A stretch of 64,000 nt of DNA from Bacteroidales bacterium MB20-C3-3 (GCA_035609245.1 CP141202.1:930001-994000), one strand, 5' to 3'; shown: positions 26,847 to 36,824, counted from the stretch's first letter. Translations and numbers: made by a program. The notes: generated by a model from the sequence alone, not told the origin.

Positions 26847-28841
26847 ATGGAGATAGAAAATCAAATATTTGTTACTGTTATTCTGCCTCTAAGGCTGAGG
26901 ATGGAGATTTCATACTCGGTCCCTCAAGAGTATATTAATGTTATAACCAGGGGAAGCCGGGTAAAAGTGCTGTTTTCAGGAAGAGAGTATATAGCTGTAG
27001 TCTATTCACTGAAGAAGAATTGCGGAGATTACAGGGGGAGAGTACTGGATATTTCAGGATTAGCTGATGGTCCTAAGGTAACAGAGGAGCAGCTTAGTTT
27101 CTGGGAGTGGATATCCCAATACTACATGTGCTCAATAGGAGAGGTTTACAAAGCAACCTACACTGCTGCAGGAGAGGTTCCGGCAACCGGAACAAGAGCC
27201 AGGAAAACAGGCAAGGAAGAGGAGAGAAAATTTATCCTCTCTGATGCTCAGCAGAGGGCAAAGGATGAAATCAGAGATAGTTTCAGTGAGTCTAAACCGG
27301 CCCTTCTTGCGGGAATTACCGGTTCAGGCAAAACAGAAATATATATGAGTATTGCAAAGGATGAGATTGCCTCAGGAGGAGTTGTATTATATATGGTTCC
27401 GGAAATTGCCTTAAGCAGGCAACTGGAGGAGAGGTTACATCAGGTTTTTGGAGAGAGACTGGTGACTTTTCACTCGGCCCTGACCCCCGCAAAAAGAAGA
27501 GATACAAGTCATAGAATATCCGGCATTAAAGATGGTGAGGGATTAGTTGTTCTTGGACTAAGGTCATCAATCCTACTCCCTTTTAAAAGACTGAGTCTTA
27601 TAATAATTGATGAGGAGCACGACCCATCTTACAAGCAGAACGAACCTGCTCCAAGGTACAGTGCCAGGGACGCGGCAATCGTACTTGCAAATATTTACAA
27701 AGCCAATGTCCTTTTAGGAAGTGCAACACCATCGTTTGAATCAATTTACAACTCAAAATCGGGCAGATATAATATTGTTTATCTGAAAGAGCGCTATTTT
27801 GGAGCAGGAGAGCCTGAAATTGAGATAATTGATATGATAAAGGAGAGAAAAGCAAGAAGGGTAAACGGAATCTTCTCTGTTAAAACTCTCAGTGAAATAG
27901 ATGAGAGGATATCTCGGGGAGAACAGATACTTATATTCAGAAACAGAAGATCTTACTCACCAATGGTTCAATGCAGTGAGTGCGGATATATTCCTCTTTG
28001 CAGCCATTGTAACACATCTCTGAGCTACCACAAAAACCGACGCGAGTTGTGCTGCCATTACTGCGATTTTCATATCCGCTTCACTCCCGTTTGCCCGCAA
28101 TGTGGCAAGGGTACATTAACAGAGAGAGGGACAGGAACAGAGCTGATTGCTGAAAAAATTTCTGAACACTTTCCAAACGCTAAGGTTGAAAGATTTGATG
28201 CAGAGACTACAACCAGGAAGAGCGAAGAGAAAAGGATGCTTAAAGATTTTGCAGCAGGGAAAACCGATATACTGGTTGGAACTCAGATGATAAGCAAAGG
28301 CTTTGATTTTAAGGGATTATCTCTGGTCGTTATTATTCATGCAGACTCAATGCTTGCTTTGGATGATTTCAGAGCTAACGAGAGAGCATTTCAGCTTCTG
28401 GAACAATTATCCGGCAGAACAGGGAGAGGCTCCTGTAAAGGGAAAATAATAGTACAGACAGCCCTTGGAGAGCACCCTGTATATGAATCATTTTCCGGAA
28501 GAAACAATCTTCTTTACGAACAGCTCAGTGAACGGAGAGATTTTGGATATCCTCCGTTTGTAAGGATGTTAAAACTAACAGTCAGAAGCAAAGAGAGAAG
28601 TATTGTGTCAATTGCATCTCAATACCTCGGTGAGAGATTGCGTATGATAAATGGTGTTGAGAGCAGCGGGCCATTCACTCCTGTTGTTGATAAGATAAGA
28701 GGTGAGTATATCTCTTACTTCTGGATAAAATTACCAAGAGCAGGTAATAACAAAGAGAAAAGAGGTATTGAAGAGATAGTCTCTGAAACAGAAAAAAAAT
28801 TCTCCGGTGTGACTCTCATACCGGATGTAGATCCTCAATAG
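26847..28841 (+). CDS. priA: Primosomal helicase PriA, compact form
   Basis: 664 residues. An N-terminal 3'-DNA-end-binding domain (about 1-105: VILPLRLRMEISYSVP and FWEWISQYYMCSIGEVYKA) is followed by a superfamily 2 helicase. Walker A is GITGSGKTEIY (Lys162), box II DEEHD, then LLGSATPSFES. Zinc sites are CSECGYIPLCSHC and CHYCDF/CPQCG, and a C-terminal domain completes it. It restarts stalled replication forks. The Walker lysine lies about 70 residues earlier than in E. coli PriA (Lys230). The winged-helix domain between the 3'-binding domain and the helicase appears to be missing, replaced by a short Lys/Arg/Glu linker. It starts directly at the ispH stop. Confidence 0.93.
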   Translation: MEIENQIFVTVILPLRLRMEISYSVPQEYINVITRGSRVKVLFSGREYIAVVYSLKKNCGDYRGRVLDISGLADGPKVTEEQLSFWEWISQYYMCSIGEVYKATYTAAGEVPATGTRARKTGKEEERKFILSDAQQRAKDEIRDSFSESKPALLAGITGSGKTEIYMSIAKDEIASGGVVLYMVPEIALSRQLEERLHQVFGERLVTFHSALTPAKRRDTSHRISGIKDGEGLVVLGLRSSILLPFKRLSLIIIDEEHDPSYKQNEPAPRYSARDAAIVLANIYKANVLLGSATPSFESIYNSKSGRYNIVYLKERYFGAGEPEIEIIDMIKERKARRVNGIFSVKTLSEIDERISRGEQILIFRNRRSYSPMVQCSECGYIPLCSHCNTSLSYHKNRRELCCHYCDFHIRFTPVCPQCGKGTLTERGTGTELIAEKISEHFPNAKVERFDAETTTRKSEEKRMLKDFAAGKTDILVGTQMISKGFDFKGLSLVVIIHADSMLALDDFRANERAFQLLEQLSGRTGRGSCKGKIIVQTALGEHPVYESFSGRNNLLYEQLSERRDFGYPPFVRMLKLTVRSKERSIVSIASQYLGERLRMINGVESSGPFTPVVDKIRGEYISYFWIKLPRAGNNKEKRGIEEIVSETEKKFSGVTLIPDVDPQ

Positions 28842-28858
28842 AAATAAAAAAGATTTTG

Positions 28859-28866
28859 TAGATTTG
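28859..28866 (+). promoter_or_regulatory. Probable parA operon promoter, -7 box TAGATTTG
   Basis: Plus-strand TAnnTTTG match in the 59-base gap between priA and parA, 34 bases before the parA ATG. Confidence 0.5.
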
Positions 28867-28900
28867 CAGTTTGAGGAAAAGGCATTCAGATAGTACATAT

Positions 28901-29671
28901 ATGGGAAAAATAATAGCAATAGCAAACCAGAAGGGTGGAGTAGGAAAAACCACGACAGCAATTAATCTTGCAGCATCACTTGCTGTTCTTGAAAAAAGGG
29001 CACTTCTTGTTGATGCGGACCCTCAGGCGAACTCAACTTCAGGACTTAACTTTGATCCTGATTCAAGTTCCAAGAAGACCCTTTACGAGGTTCTTATTGG
29101 TAAAGAGGAGATTGCATCTATATCACTTGAAACAGCTATTCCTGGTCTGAAGCTTGTTCCCTCGCATATTAACCTTGTTGGTGCAGAGATTGAAATTTTA
29201 AATGTGCCTGACAGAGAGCTGGTTTTGAAAAAATCTCTTGAAAGGGTCAAAGATGATTATGATTATATAATCATAGACTGCTCACCATCGCTTGGTGTAA
29301 TAACCATAAACGCTTTAAGCGCTGCAGACTCTGTTCTCATCCCTGTACAATGTGAATATTTTGCACTTGAGGGGCTGGGAAAGCTTCTCAATACAATTAA
29401 ACTTGTTCAGAACAGACTAAACACACAACTTCAGATTGAGGGATTTCTGCTTACTATGTTCGATGGCCGTCTGAGACACGCAAACCAAGTGGCAGACGAG
29501 GTAAGAAATCACTTTGGAGAGATGGTTTTTGGAACTGTTATACAAAGAAATGTAAGATTACAGGAGGCTCCGTCATTTGGGAAGCCGGTTATTCTTCACG
29601 ACGCTATATCGGCCGGTGCTAATAACTACCTTAATCTTGCCAAAGAGATTGTTAAGAAGAACTCAAGGTAA
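28901..29671 (+). CDS. parA: Chromosome partitioning ATPase ParA (Soj)
   Basis: 256 residues from the ATG at 28901. The deviant Walker A is [18 protein letters not shown], Walker A' [14 protein letters not shown] and Walker [18 protein letters not shown]. There is no N-terminal helix-turn-helix, so it is the chromosomal Soj type. It moves origin regions together with ParB, whose gene follows 5 bases later. A start further upstream (TTG) would fall on the predicted promoter. Confidence 0.95.
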   Translation: MGKIIAIANQKGGVGKTTTAINLAASLAVLEKRALLVDADPQANSTSGLNFDPDSSSKKTLYEVLIGKEEIASISLETAIPGLKLVPSHINLVGAEIEILNVPDRELVLKKSLERVKDDYDYIIIDCSPSLGVITINALSAADSVLIPVQCEYFALEGLGKLLNTIKLVQNRLNTQLQIEGFLLTMFDGRLRHANQVADEVRNHFGEMVFGTVIQRNVRLQEAPSFGKPVILHDAISAGANNYLNLAKEIVKKNSR

Positions 29672-29676
29672 ATAAA

Positions 29677-30576
29677 ATGAAGAAATCTGCCCTAGGAAGA
29701 GGACTCGGTGCTCTGATATCTGACGCAAATAGCCTGAATCTCGGCAGGCAGCATACAGGAGAGGGAGAGCCCGGCTTTGCCTCTATATCAGAAATTTCTA
29801 TAGGAAAAATTGTTGCAAACCCTTACCAGCCAAGGAGCTCTTTTGATAAAGAGGCTCTTGATGAACTTGCCGACTCAATTAAGACACTTGGATTAATTCA
29901 ACCTATAACAGTAAGGCAAATAGAAGACGGCACATTTCAGATAATTAGCGGTGAGAGAAGATTCAGAGCTTCTCAACTTGCTGGTCTTACTACTATCCCT
30001 GCGTATATAAGGAAAGCAGACGATCAGGGAATGCTTGAAATGGCTATTGTTGAGAATATACAAAGGGAGAATCTGGATTCTATTGAGATAGCGCTTAGTT
30101 TTCAGAGGCTAATTGAGGAGTGTAGCCTTACCCAGGAGGAGATGGCAGATAGAGTTGGGAAAAAAAGAGCAACAATAACCAACTATCTTAGACTTCTGAA
30201 ATTACCTGCAGAGATACAACTTGCAATCAGGGCCGGAAAGATTACAATGGGCCACGCAAAAGCCCTTTTATCACTGGATACTCCTTCAAAGCAGCTCAAA
30301 ATTTGCAGTACAATAATTGAGAAGGATTTGTCTGTAAGGGATGTTGAAGAGAGGGTCAAAAAGTTGGGAATGGCTAAAGAGGAGAAAAAATCTTCTGAGT
30401 CAGCCGAGGAGTTGAGCGAATCCTATTTCAGGGTTTTGGAGATTGTTGGCAAATACTTCAACAATAATATTTCGCTGAAAAAAGATGTAAAAGGTGGCGG
30501 CTCTTTAACTGTAAGATTTGGAAGTGACAAAGAGATAGAGGAGTTTAGAGAGGCTCTGGAGAAGATTAACCAATAG
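29677..30576 (+). CDS. parB: Chromosome partitioning protein ParB (Spo0J)
   Basis: 299 residues. The N-terminal CTPase/ParB domain has NPYQPRSSFD, the arginine patch ISGERRFRASQLAG and MAIVENIQRENL. The helix-turn-helix LTQEEMADRVGKKRATITNYLRLLKLP binds parS. The C-terminal dimerisation domain follows after a Glu/Ser-rich linker. No parS-like palindrome was recognised by eye in the window. Confidence 0.95.
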   Translation: MKKSALGRGLGALISDANSLNLGRQHTGEGEPGFASISEISIGKIVANPYQPRSSFDKEALDELADSIKTLGLIQPITVRQIEDGTFQIISGERRFRASQLAGLTTIPAYIRKADDQGMLEMAIVENIQRENLDSIEIALSFQRLIEECSLTQEEMADRVGKKRATITNYLRLLKLPAEIQLAIRAGKITMGHAKALLSLDTPSKQLKICSTIIEKDLSVRDVEERVKKLGMAKEEKKSSESAEELSESYFRVLEIVGKYFNNNISLKKDVKGGGSLTVRFGSDKEIEEFREALEKINQ

Positions 30577-30587
30577 AGAATTGTCCT

Positions 30588-31502
30588 GTGCGAAAATTTG
30601 CTGCAATCATATTATTCTTGATGTTATCTCTGTATGCACAGGGTCAGTTTGTAGGTAATATGTCAAGAACAGGTCCTCCGGGCAGCTCTCAGTCAAACCA
30701 GAACGAACAGAAGGATGAGGAGGGAAAATACAGGCCTCCTGAATATACTCTTAAGAGGTATTTCAGAAGTATCGCCGGAAAAGATTCTATAAATCTCTCA
30801 AGATTATGGATAGGCTCTTTGATTCTGCCGGGAACTGCCCAGATCTACAACAGAGATTACTGGAAGCTCCCTGTACTTTATGGAGGAATTGCTGGCTTTA
30901 CATACGGAGCAATCCACAGCAATAAAATGTTTCAGGAGAGTGGAGATAGCAAATATAAAACGCAAAGAGGTCTCTTTTACGCGGCCGCTGCAATAACCTG
31001 GTGGGGTGGAGTCCTTGATGGTGCGGTATCTTTCAAATATAACAAACCGGTACTTCCCGCCAGAGCATCAATATATTCAGCTATGCTGCCAGGGCTGGGG
31101 CAGGCTTACAATGGAGACTACTGGAAAATTCCAATTATTTATGGAGGTTTTATAACAGTCGGTTATTTTATTTCAAGTAACAACTACCAATACAGATATT
31201 ACAAGGACCTGCACAACCAGGCTACAACTCCGGGCTCTGGATACAGTGGAACAGCAAGTGCAGAGACATTAAAATACTACAGAGATGAATACAGGCGCTT
31301 CCGTGACTACTCCCTCCTTGCAGGGGTAATCGTTTATGCTCTGAATATTATTGACGCAAATGTTTTTGCTCATCTTCAGGATTTTGACATGAGTGATGAC
31401 ATTACTGCATCTCTTCTTCCAACTGTAATTGAGCCTCTTGATTACAAATTTACCAAAAACACGACTCCCTCTTTGGGTTTGTCACTTAACATCAGATTCT
31501 AA
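30588..31502 (+). CDS. DUF5683 membrane/secreted protein
   Basis: 304 residues with a GTG start and a signal peptide (FAAIILFLMLSLYAQGQ). The domain has two internally similar halves built on the same pattern: SLILPGTAQIYNRDYWKLPVLYGG (about 82-105) and SAMLPGLGQAYNGDYWKIPIIYGG (about 163-186). Each is followed by hydrophobic segments. This repeated PG-x-QxYN-DYWK-P motif is typical of DUF5683, a Bacteroidota envelope family often found between parB and mltD. The biochemical role is unknown; the location suggests envelope or cell-wall work. Confidence 0.85.
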   Translation: MRKFAAIILFLMLSLYAQGQFVGNMSRTGPPGSSQSNQNEQKDEEGKYRPPEYTLKRYFRSIAGKDSINLSRLWIGSLILPGTAQIYNRDYWKLPVLYGGIAGFTYGAIHSNKMFQESGDSKYKTQRGLFYAAAAITWWGGVLDGAVSFKYNKPVLPARASIYSAMLPGLGQAYNGDYWKIPIIYGGFITVGYFISSNNYQYRYYKDLHNQATTPGSGYSGTASAETLKYYRDEYRRFRDYSLLAGVIVYALNIIDANVFAHLQDFDMSDDITASLLPTVIEPLDYKFTKNTTPSLGLSLNIRF

Positions 31503-31503
31503 A

Positions 31504-33129
31504 ATGAAAATCAAACACAGACTCAAATCTATAGCTATATCGGCTTTATTGACAAGTTCGCTATTGCTTTCACCCCTTCAATCTGAAGCTCAGTGGTTTA
31601 AAAAAAAGAGGCCAAGCCGTGAATCTATGGAGCAAGAGATTGAGACTCTACGCTTCAGAGTTGATTCTCTTAAAAGGGAGATTGAGCAAAACTCCATCCC
31701 ATTTTCTGACACATTAAGTGAAAATGACACTATAAATCCGGGGGGACTCAGTTTCTTTGAAACAGAAGACCTGCTTGACCCATCAGCCAACACGGACTCC
31801 TTGCTGAATCTCTGGTATGTTCAGCGCAGCCTTACACTTGATGAAGGGATATCTGTTAACCTTGAGACTGAAAATCTAACTTCAGACACTCCTGACTCAA
31901 TTCTCATAAAGAGATTAAAGGCCATAAATTCGTTTATACCTCTTCCGTACAACAATATTATAAAGAATCACATAATATATTATACACAAAGAATCCCCAA
32001 TAAAATTGACCTGATTCTTGGACTTTCAAGTTACTATCTTCCAATTTTTGAGGAGATTTTTGACCAGTATGACATGCCTAAAGAGCTGAAGGCTATGGCA
32101 ATTATTGAATCTGCATTAAATCCGGTGGCCACCTCAAGAGTAAATGCCAGGGGCATCTGGCAATTTATGTACAGAACAGCCAGACAATACAATCTTGAAA
32201 TTAACACCTATGTTGATGAGAGGCTTGATCCTGTGGCATCTTCACACGCAGCGGCAAAATATCTGAAGGATGCGTATACAATATTTGGAGACTGGTCGCT
32301 GGCAATAGCATCATACAACTGCGGAGCAGGAAATGTAAACAAAGCAATACGCAGAGCCGGCGGATCAAGAGATTTCTGGACAATATACCCATATCTTCCG
32401 AGAGAGACCCGTGGCTATGTTCCCTCTTTCGTAGCTGCTCTGTACACACTTGCATACTACAAAGATCACGGAATTACCCCCAGAGCAATTGCAATGCCTG
32501 CTCATGTTGATACATTTGAAATAAGAAGGCCCCTTCATTTTGGACAGATTTCTGAACTAATCGGAATTACAAAAGAGGAGATTGCAGATCTCAATCCGCA
32601 ATATGTAAAAGAGATTATACCAGGAACTGAAAACAAAACATATCTACTTAAATTACCATTCAACTACACTGCCCAGTTTGTTGATCACGAAAAGGAGATC
32701 TACTCTTTTAAAGACTCAGTATTCTTTAATCCAATTGTGCTCAATGATGCTAAAAGCGTTCAGACACAGAGCACAACATATCACACAGTCAGAAGAGGTG
32801 AAACACTGGGAAGAATTGCACAAAGATATGGTGTTAGACTCTCTGATCTTCAGAGATGGAATGGAGTTAAAAGCAACATACGAATTGGTCAGAGACTCAC
32901 TATTCATAAAAACGGTGCTCCTGCAGCATCTGCTAAAGCCTCTTCGGCTTTAGCTTCAACTTCCAGAGCGGGTGAATATTTGATGTATACTGTTAAAAAG
33001 GGAGACACCCTATGGGAAATCTCCAGAAAATTTGAAGGGGTGAGCTTGAATGACATAATGAAGCTCAACGGATTCTCAAAGAAAAGTAAGATTATGCCCG
33101 GTAAAAAAATCAAAATTAAACCTTTGTAA
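31504..33129 (+). CDS. mltD: Membrane-bound lytic transglycosylase D with two LysM domains
   Basis: 541 residues from the ATG at 31504, 1 base after the DUF5683 stop. A signal peptide (IAISALLTSSLLLSPLQSEA) leads to a coiled-coil stretch and then the GH23 transglycosylase domain. The catalytic Glu is in AIIESALNPVATSR, followed by ARGIWQFMYRTAR and SYNCGAGNVNKAIRRAGG. The C-terminus has two LysM peptidoglycan-binding modules, YHTVRRGETLGRIAQRYGV and MYTVKKGDTLWEISRKFEG. It cleaves glycan strands in the periplasm. It ends 8 bases from the facing HhH gene. Confidence 0.94.
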   Translation: MKIKHRLKSIAISALLTSSLLLSPLQSEAQWFKKKRPSRESMEQEIETLRFRVDSLKREIEQNSIPFSDTLSENDTINPGGLSFFETEDLLDPSANTDSLLNLWYVQRSLTLDEGISVNLETENLTSDTPDSILIKRLKAINSFIPLPYNNIIKNHIIYYTQRIPNKIDLILGLSSYYLPIFEEIFDQYDMPKELKAMAIIESALNPVATSRVNARGIWQFMYRTARQYNLEINTYVDERLDPVASSHAAAKYLKDAYTIFGDWSLAIASYNCGAGNVNKAIRRAGGSRDFWTIYPYLPRETRGYVPSFVAALYTLAYYKDHGITPRAIAMPAHVDTFEIRRPLHFGQISELIGITKEEIADLNPQYVKEIIPGTENKTYLLKLPFNYTAQFVDHEKEIYSFKDSVFFNPIVLNDAKSVQTQSTTYHTVRRGETLGRIAQRYGVRLSDLQRWNGVKSNIRIGQRLTIHKNGAPAASAKASSALASTSRAGEYLMYTVKKGDTLWEISRKFEGVSLNDIMKLNGFSKKSKIMPGKKIKIKPL

Positions 33130-33137
33130 ACTACCGA

Positions 33138-35066
33138 TCAGAATCTAAGTCTTACTTCCCCTTTAATTTCTACCGATGAGGGTCCCTCCATTTTAGTGGG
33201 ACCCTCTCCTGTACTCTCCCTGTCAAGATAATGCCACATTGACCCTTTAAGCCAAATATCCATCCATTTAAATATCTGGAAGTGCATATTCAAATAACAT
33301 CGGAATCCTTTTCCGTAAAGGGCAGGGATTGAAAACCCGTATAGCAAATCCCTCTCATATGCATAAATACGGTTATCCCATTTTGGAGTAGAAAAGAATG
33401 CAATCCTTGCCGAACCATTCACAAATCCGGATGACTCTCTTGCAAAAAGCTCCGAGTACACCATCCAACCCGTTGTTAAATCCTTACCAAACCCTGCCAG
33501 AGTACCCTCTCCCCTGGTTGAAAAAGTAACAGCCCCTCCGTTTGACCAGTCAACCTGAAGCCTTAGTGCACCCCTCTCCTCCCTTATATCAGATTTAATT
33601 TTAATTTTAAATGAGTTTCCGGCAGGCAACTCAGCCTCGGCCCCGATCCTTGGAAAATTCATTCCATAAATCCAGGATATCCATCCTCTTATTTTAGACT
33701 CCCCCTTTCCTCTCCAGTTTACAACAAAATCGGCCCCCTCCTCATTCCGCATGTTTCCGCTTTTGGATATAGCACCTCCAAAAGGAGAGAGATGAAAGGG
33801 AGAATAATATCTCCCGGCAACAGAAAAATCTAGATTGTAACCCCTCCGCCACAAAACTCCTGCAAGTAATGCAGGATGAAAACCAATATCTGAAGAAATC
33901 TCACCAAAGAGTCTGAAATTACCTGCAATGGCATATATGTCCGCTCCAAAGTTACCTCCAAAGTTACCGAATCTCATTTGGCGATTAATCTGAACGGAAT
34001 CCCTCCCTGCATAGGGAGAGGAGTATCTGTACACGGCAAGAGTCAATCCTGTTTTGATTTTGTCTGCTCCATATGATATATTCAGACCTGCTAAGGATAA
34101 ATTAAGATTTCTCCTTCTCTCCCTGGTAGTAACAGTATTATGGAGTCCGGTATTCAGAAGGGAGGTAAATCCGTCATTTACAATTCTGGCGTCAATTTTT
34201 CTGGATGAGGCAATTAAAGATATACTTATTCTCCCTTTTCCAGTTGTTATTCCAACCCCACGGAAAGCTCTGTTTTCGTCGGTTGATGAATAGGAGGAGA
34301 TTCCAAACTCCTGCTTTATAAGTGATGATGAGCCCGATGATGAAAATAGCGAAGGTGCATTCCACAGAACCAGCCCCTGTCCAAATCTTGCTGTAAAATC
34401 TCCAGCAATAATCTTAACTATTGGTCCCAGACCCTCTGCCTGAAGAGAGAGACCAGCATAATCCCCAATCTTTTCACCCGGATCTTTCTCTGTTGTAGCA
34501 GAGAACCTGATAACTCCCGGCACCTCAAATTTATACTGAGCATAGACCCTTCCCGGTGGCCCAAGATATCTGCTGTTTGGCCTCTTCTTCCACTCCTCGG
34601 CAGAAATCGGCAAAAACCCCTCCTGCCTTTTTGTATAGGCCGATCCCCTTATAAGTAATTGAGATCTGCCCCCCTTCAGCATCTTTGACAGTTCTCCAAT
34701 CCGCAGCCTTCTCTTTTCAGAGAGGTCGAGAAAAGGGGCCAAAGCCTCAGCCACCTCTTTATTAAAGCCAGGTACCGCAGACAACTCGTAGAGTGAAAGA
34801 ACAGCGCCATTCCTCTTTATATAATCGTAGAGAGAGGCGGCCATAAATCTTGTAAAAAGAGGGAACTCCTCCAATCGTGAAAGAGCAACCTCATTAATTC
34901 TTAAGGGATTATCCAGCAAATCATCAAAGACCTCCTCTCCAAGCCCCTCTTCCATGTTCTCAATCCTTCCCTGCAGTATTCTCTCCGGATCAAATACCTT
35001 TTGTGCATAGCACAAGTTTAACCTGCCACACAATATGCACAGCAGGACAAAAATCCATCTCCTCAT
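33138..35066 (-). CDS. Secreted HhH-domain protein with beta-rich (barrel-like) C-terminus
   Basis: 642 residues. A signal peptide (FVLLCILCGRLNLCYA) precedes a ComEA-type helix-hairpin-helix region (about 50-115) with NPLRINEVALSRLEEFPLF and LSLYELSAVPGFNKEVAEALAPFL. The remaining 500 residues alternate Gly/aromatic beta-strand patterns and end in EVRLRF, with a terminal Phe as in outer-membrane barrels. This architecture is a known but uncharacterised Bacteroidota family. The HhH part looks like a DNA-binding fold, yet the protein is exported. It is downstream of purE, with only an A/T-rich 33-base gap. A purine-rich AGGGGGAG precedes the start. Confidence 0.78.
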   Translation of the reverse strand: MRRWIFVLLCILCGRLNLCYAQKVFDPERILQGRIENMEEGLGEEVFDDLLDNPLRINEVALSRLEEFPLFTRFMAASLYDYIKRNGAVLSLYELSAVPGFNKEVAEALAPFLDLSEKRRLRIGELSKMLKGGRSQLLIRGSAYTKRQEGFLPISAEEWKKRPNSRYLGPPGRVYAQYKFEVPGVIRFSATTEKDPGEKIGDYAGLSLQAEGLGPIVKIIAGDFTARFGQGLVLWNAPSLFSSSGSSSLIKQEFGISSYSSTDENRAFRGVGITTGKGRISISLIASSRKIDARIVNDGFTSLLNTGLHNTVTTRERRRNLNLSLAGLNISYGADKIKTGLTLAVYRYSSPYAGRDSVQINRQMRFGNFGGNFGADIYAIAGNFRLFGEISSDIGFHPALLAGVLWRRGYNLDFSVAGRYYSPFHLSPFGGAISKSGNMRNEEGADFVVNWRGKGESKIRGWISWIYGMNFPRIGAEAELPAGNSFKIKIKSDIREERGALRLQVDWSNGGAVTFSTRGEGTLAGFGKDLTTGWMVYSELFARESSGFVNGSARIAFFSTPKWDNRIYAYERDLLYGFSIPALYGKGFRCYLNMHFQIFKWMDIWLKGSMWHYLDRESTGEGPTKMEGPSSVEIKGEVRLRF

Positions 35067-35099
35067 ATCTCCCCCTCATTTTAAAAAATTATGATTTAT

Positions 35100-35618
35100 T
35101 TATCCCCTGGGAACCTTAAAGCTATACTTTATCTGGTCCAGTTCTTCGTTTGCCTTTACAATCTTTTTTGCAAGTTCGTTTTTAAAATTAACCATTTGCT
35201 CCATTCTCTTTTCATCCCCTGTTGCCAGAATTTGTAAAGCCAGGATAGCTGCATTTCTTGCACCATCAAGGGCTACCGTAGCAACTGGTATGCCTGCAGG
35301 CATCTGGAGTATTGACAAGATTGAATCCCACCCGTCAATTGAGTTAGATGAATTAACCGGAACACCAATAACAGGTAATGGTGTAATAGCTGCTACTACA
35401 CCGGGAAGGTGGGCTGCTCCTCCCGCACCGGCAATAATAACCTTAACTCCTCTTGAAGCAGCATTGTTTGCAAAAGCCATAACCTGCTGAGGGACTCTGT
35501 GGGCAGAAAGGGCATTTATTTCAAATGGAATCTCCATCTCATTAAGAAAATCTGCAGCCTGTTTCATTACACCCATATCAGAGGTGCTTCCCATAATAAT
35601 GCTAACTAATGGATTCAT
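35100..35618 (-). CDS. purE: N5-carboxyaminoimidazole ribonucleotide mutase PurE
   Basis: 172 residues, class I PurE of purine biosynthesis, converting N5-CAIR to CAIR. Seen are IIMGSTSDMGVMKQA (substrate phosphate loop), SAHRVPQQVMAFA, IIAGAGGAAHLPGVVAA and VPVNSSNSIDGWDSILSILQMPAGIPVATVAL. A PurK partner is not in the window. Divergent from hpt. Confidence 0.95.
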   Translation of the reverse strand: MNPLVSIIMGSTSDMGVMKQAADFLNEMEIPFEINALSAHRVPQQVMAFANNAASRGVKVIIAGAGGAAHLPGVVAAITPLPVIGVPVNSSNSIDGWDSILSILQMPAGIPVATVALDGARNAAILALQILATGDEKRMEQMVNFKNELAKKIVKANEELDQIKYSFKVPRG

Positions 35619-35659
35619 TGTATATTTGAGTAAAATTGGTTAATGACAAAATTAATACT

Positions 35660-35667
35660 TAATTTCG
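35660..35667 (+). promoter_or_regulatory. Possible hpt operon promoter, -7 box TAATTTCG
   Basis: One mismatch to TAnnTTTG, 21 bases before the hpt start. It probably drives hpt-adk-obg-PAP2-lplA. Confidence 0.35.
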
Positions 35668-35688
35668 CGGGCACAAATATTTTTTGAA

Positions 35689-36240
35689 ATGGAACGCATA
35701 GACCTACACGACAAGTCTTTCCGTATTTTTATCCCTCACGATAAGATTCAAAAGAGCATTGAGGAGCTTGCGGTTAAATTGAACAACGATTTCAAAGGTG
35801 TTCATAAACCTCTGTTCCTATCCGTACTGAACGGCTCCTTTATGTTTACTTCTGACTTGCTTAAAAATCTTAATTTTCAATGCGAGCTTTCGTTTATAAA
35901 GGTCTCTTCATACTCAGGAACAGAGTCAACCGGTGAGTTGAAACAGATAATAGGACTCGGCACAGAGGTAAAGGGTCGTACTGTTGTCCTTGTTGAAGAT
36001 ATAGTAGACACCGGGGCAACAATTGTGGAACTTCATAAAATGCTTACAGATGCAGGAGCAGACAGAGTTATTGTATGCACTCTTCTTCTTAAACCAGATG
36101 CATACAAAAGAGATATTCCAATAGAGTATGTTGCGATGGAGATTCCCAACGACTTTATTGTAGGATATGGACTTGATTACGATGAACTTGGAAGACAGTA
36201 CAAGGACATTTATGTATTGGATACACCTTCAAATCAGTAA
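35689..36240 (+). CDS. hpt: Hypoxanthine phosphoribosyltransferase
   Basis: 183 residues, type I PRTase salvaging hypoxanthine/guanine with PRPP. The PRPP loop VVLVEDIVDTGATI is at about residues 102-115, and the flexible loop IKVSSYSGTESTGELK near 66-81. PNDFIVGYGLDYDELGRQ near the end closes over the purine. It overlaps adk by one base. The hpt-adk-obg order is conserved in Bacteroidales. Confidence 0.95.
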   Translation: MERIDLHDKSFRIFIPHDKIQKSIEELAVKLNNDFKGVHKPLFLSVLNGSFMFTSDLLKNLNFQCELSFIKVSSYSGTESTGELKQIIGLGTEVKGRTVVLVEDIVDTGATIVELHKMLTDAGADRVIVCTLLLKPDAYKRDIPIEYVAMEIPNDFIVGYGLDYDELGRQYKDIYVLDTPSNQ

Positions 36241-36824
36241 TGAAATACTTTTTAATATTCGGCCCTCCGGGCGCAGGAAAGGGTACCCAATCTACCCTGA
36301 TAGCCAAAAGATATAATTTTAGGCACATCTCAACCGGTGAGCTTCTCAGAAACGAAATTGCCAAAAAGAGCGAAATTGGTAAAATTGCAGCAGAGCTAAT
36401 TGAAAAAGGAGAATTTGTTCCTGACCAATTAGTAATTGGTATTGTCCGAGAGGAGATTTGCAATCCGGAAACCCAAGCTAAGGGATATATCCTGGATGGA
36501 TTTCCAAGAAATACTGTTCAGGCAATTGCTTTAGACACAATGCTGGAGGAGTTTGGATACAAAGTAGACGCTGTTTTATCACTTGAGACAACAGATAGCG
36601 TTAACATCAAAAGGATTCAACACAGAGCTAACATTGAGGGCAGAAAGGATGATGCTGATTTTGAGACAATCCGCACAAGAATAAAGACATACCATAAGGT
36701 CACCGAACCTCTTATAAGTTATTATAAAAACCAAAGCAAATATATGCCTGTAAATGGCGATCAGTCTGTTGAGGAGAACTTTGTGGATATTTGCAAAATC
36801 ATAGATAAAACATTAGATGAGTAA
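36240..36824 (+). CDS. adk: Adenylate kinase
   Basis: 194 residues, short-lid type. The P-loop [11 protein letters not shown] (about 7-17), the AMP-binding [12 protein letters not shown] and the conserved [12 protein letters not shown] are present. No Cys zinc site is present in the lid. It equilibrates ATP, ADP and AMP. The stop lies 8 bases inside the obg gene. Confidence 0.96.
   Translation: MKYFLIFGPPGAGKGTQSTLIAKRYNFRHISTGELLRNEIAKKSEIGKIAAELIEKGEFVPDQLVIGIVREEICNPETQAKGYILDGFPRNTVQAIALDTMLEEFGYKVDAVLSLETTDSVNIKRIQHRANIEGRKDDADFETIRTRIKTYHKVTEPLISYYKNQSKYMPVNGDQSVEENFVDICKIIDKTLDE

Noticed and set aside
28842-31502. parS site near parA-parB
   Set aside because: No sequence close to the usual TGTTTCACGTGAAACA palindrome was found by eye; a motif scan would be needed.
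35619-35659. Promoter for purE on the minus strand
   Set aside because: No match to TAnnTTTG with acceptable spacing could be seen.
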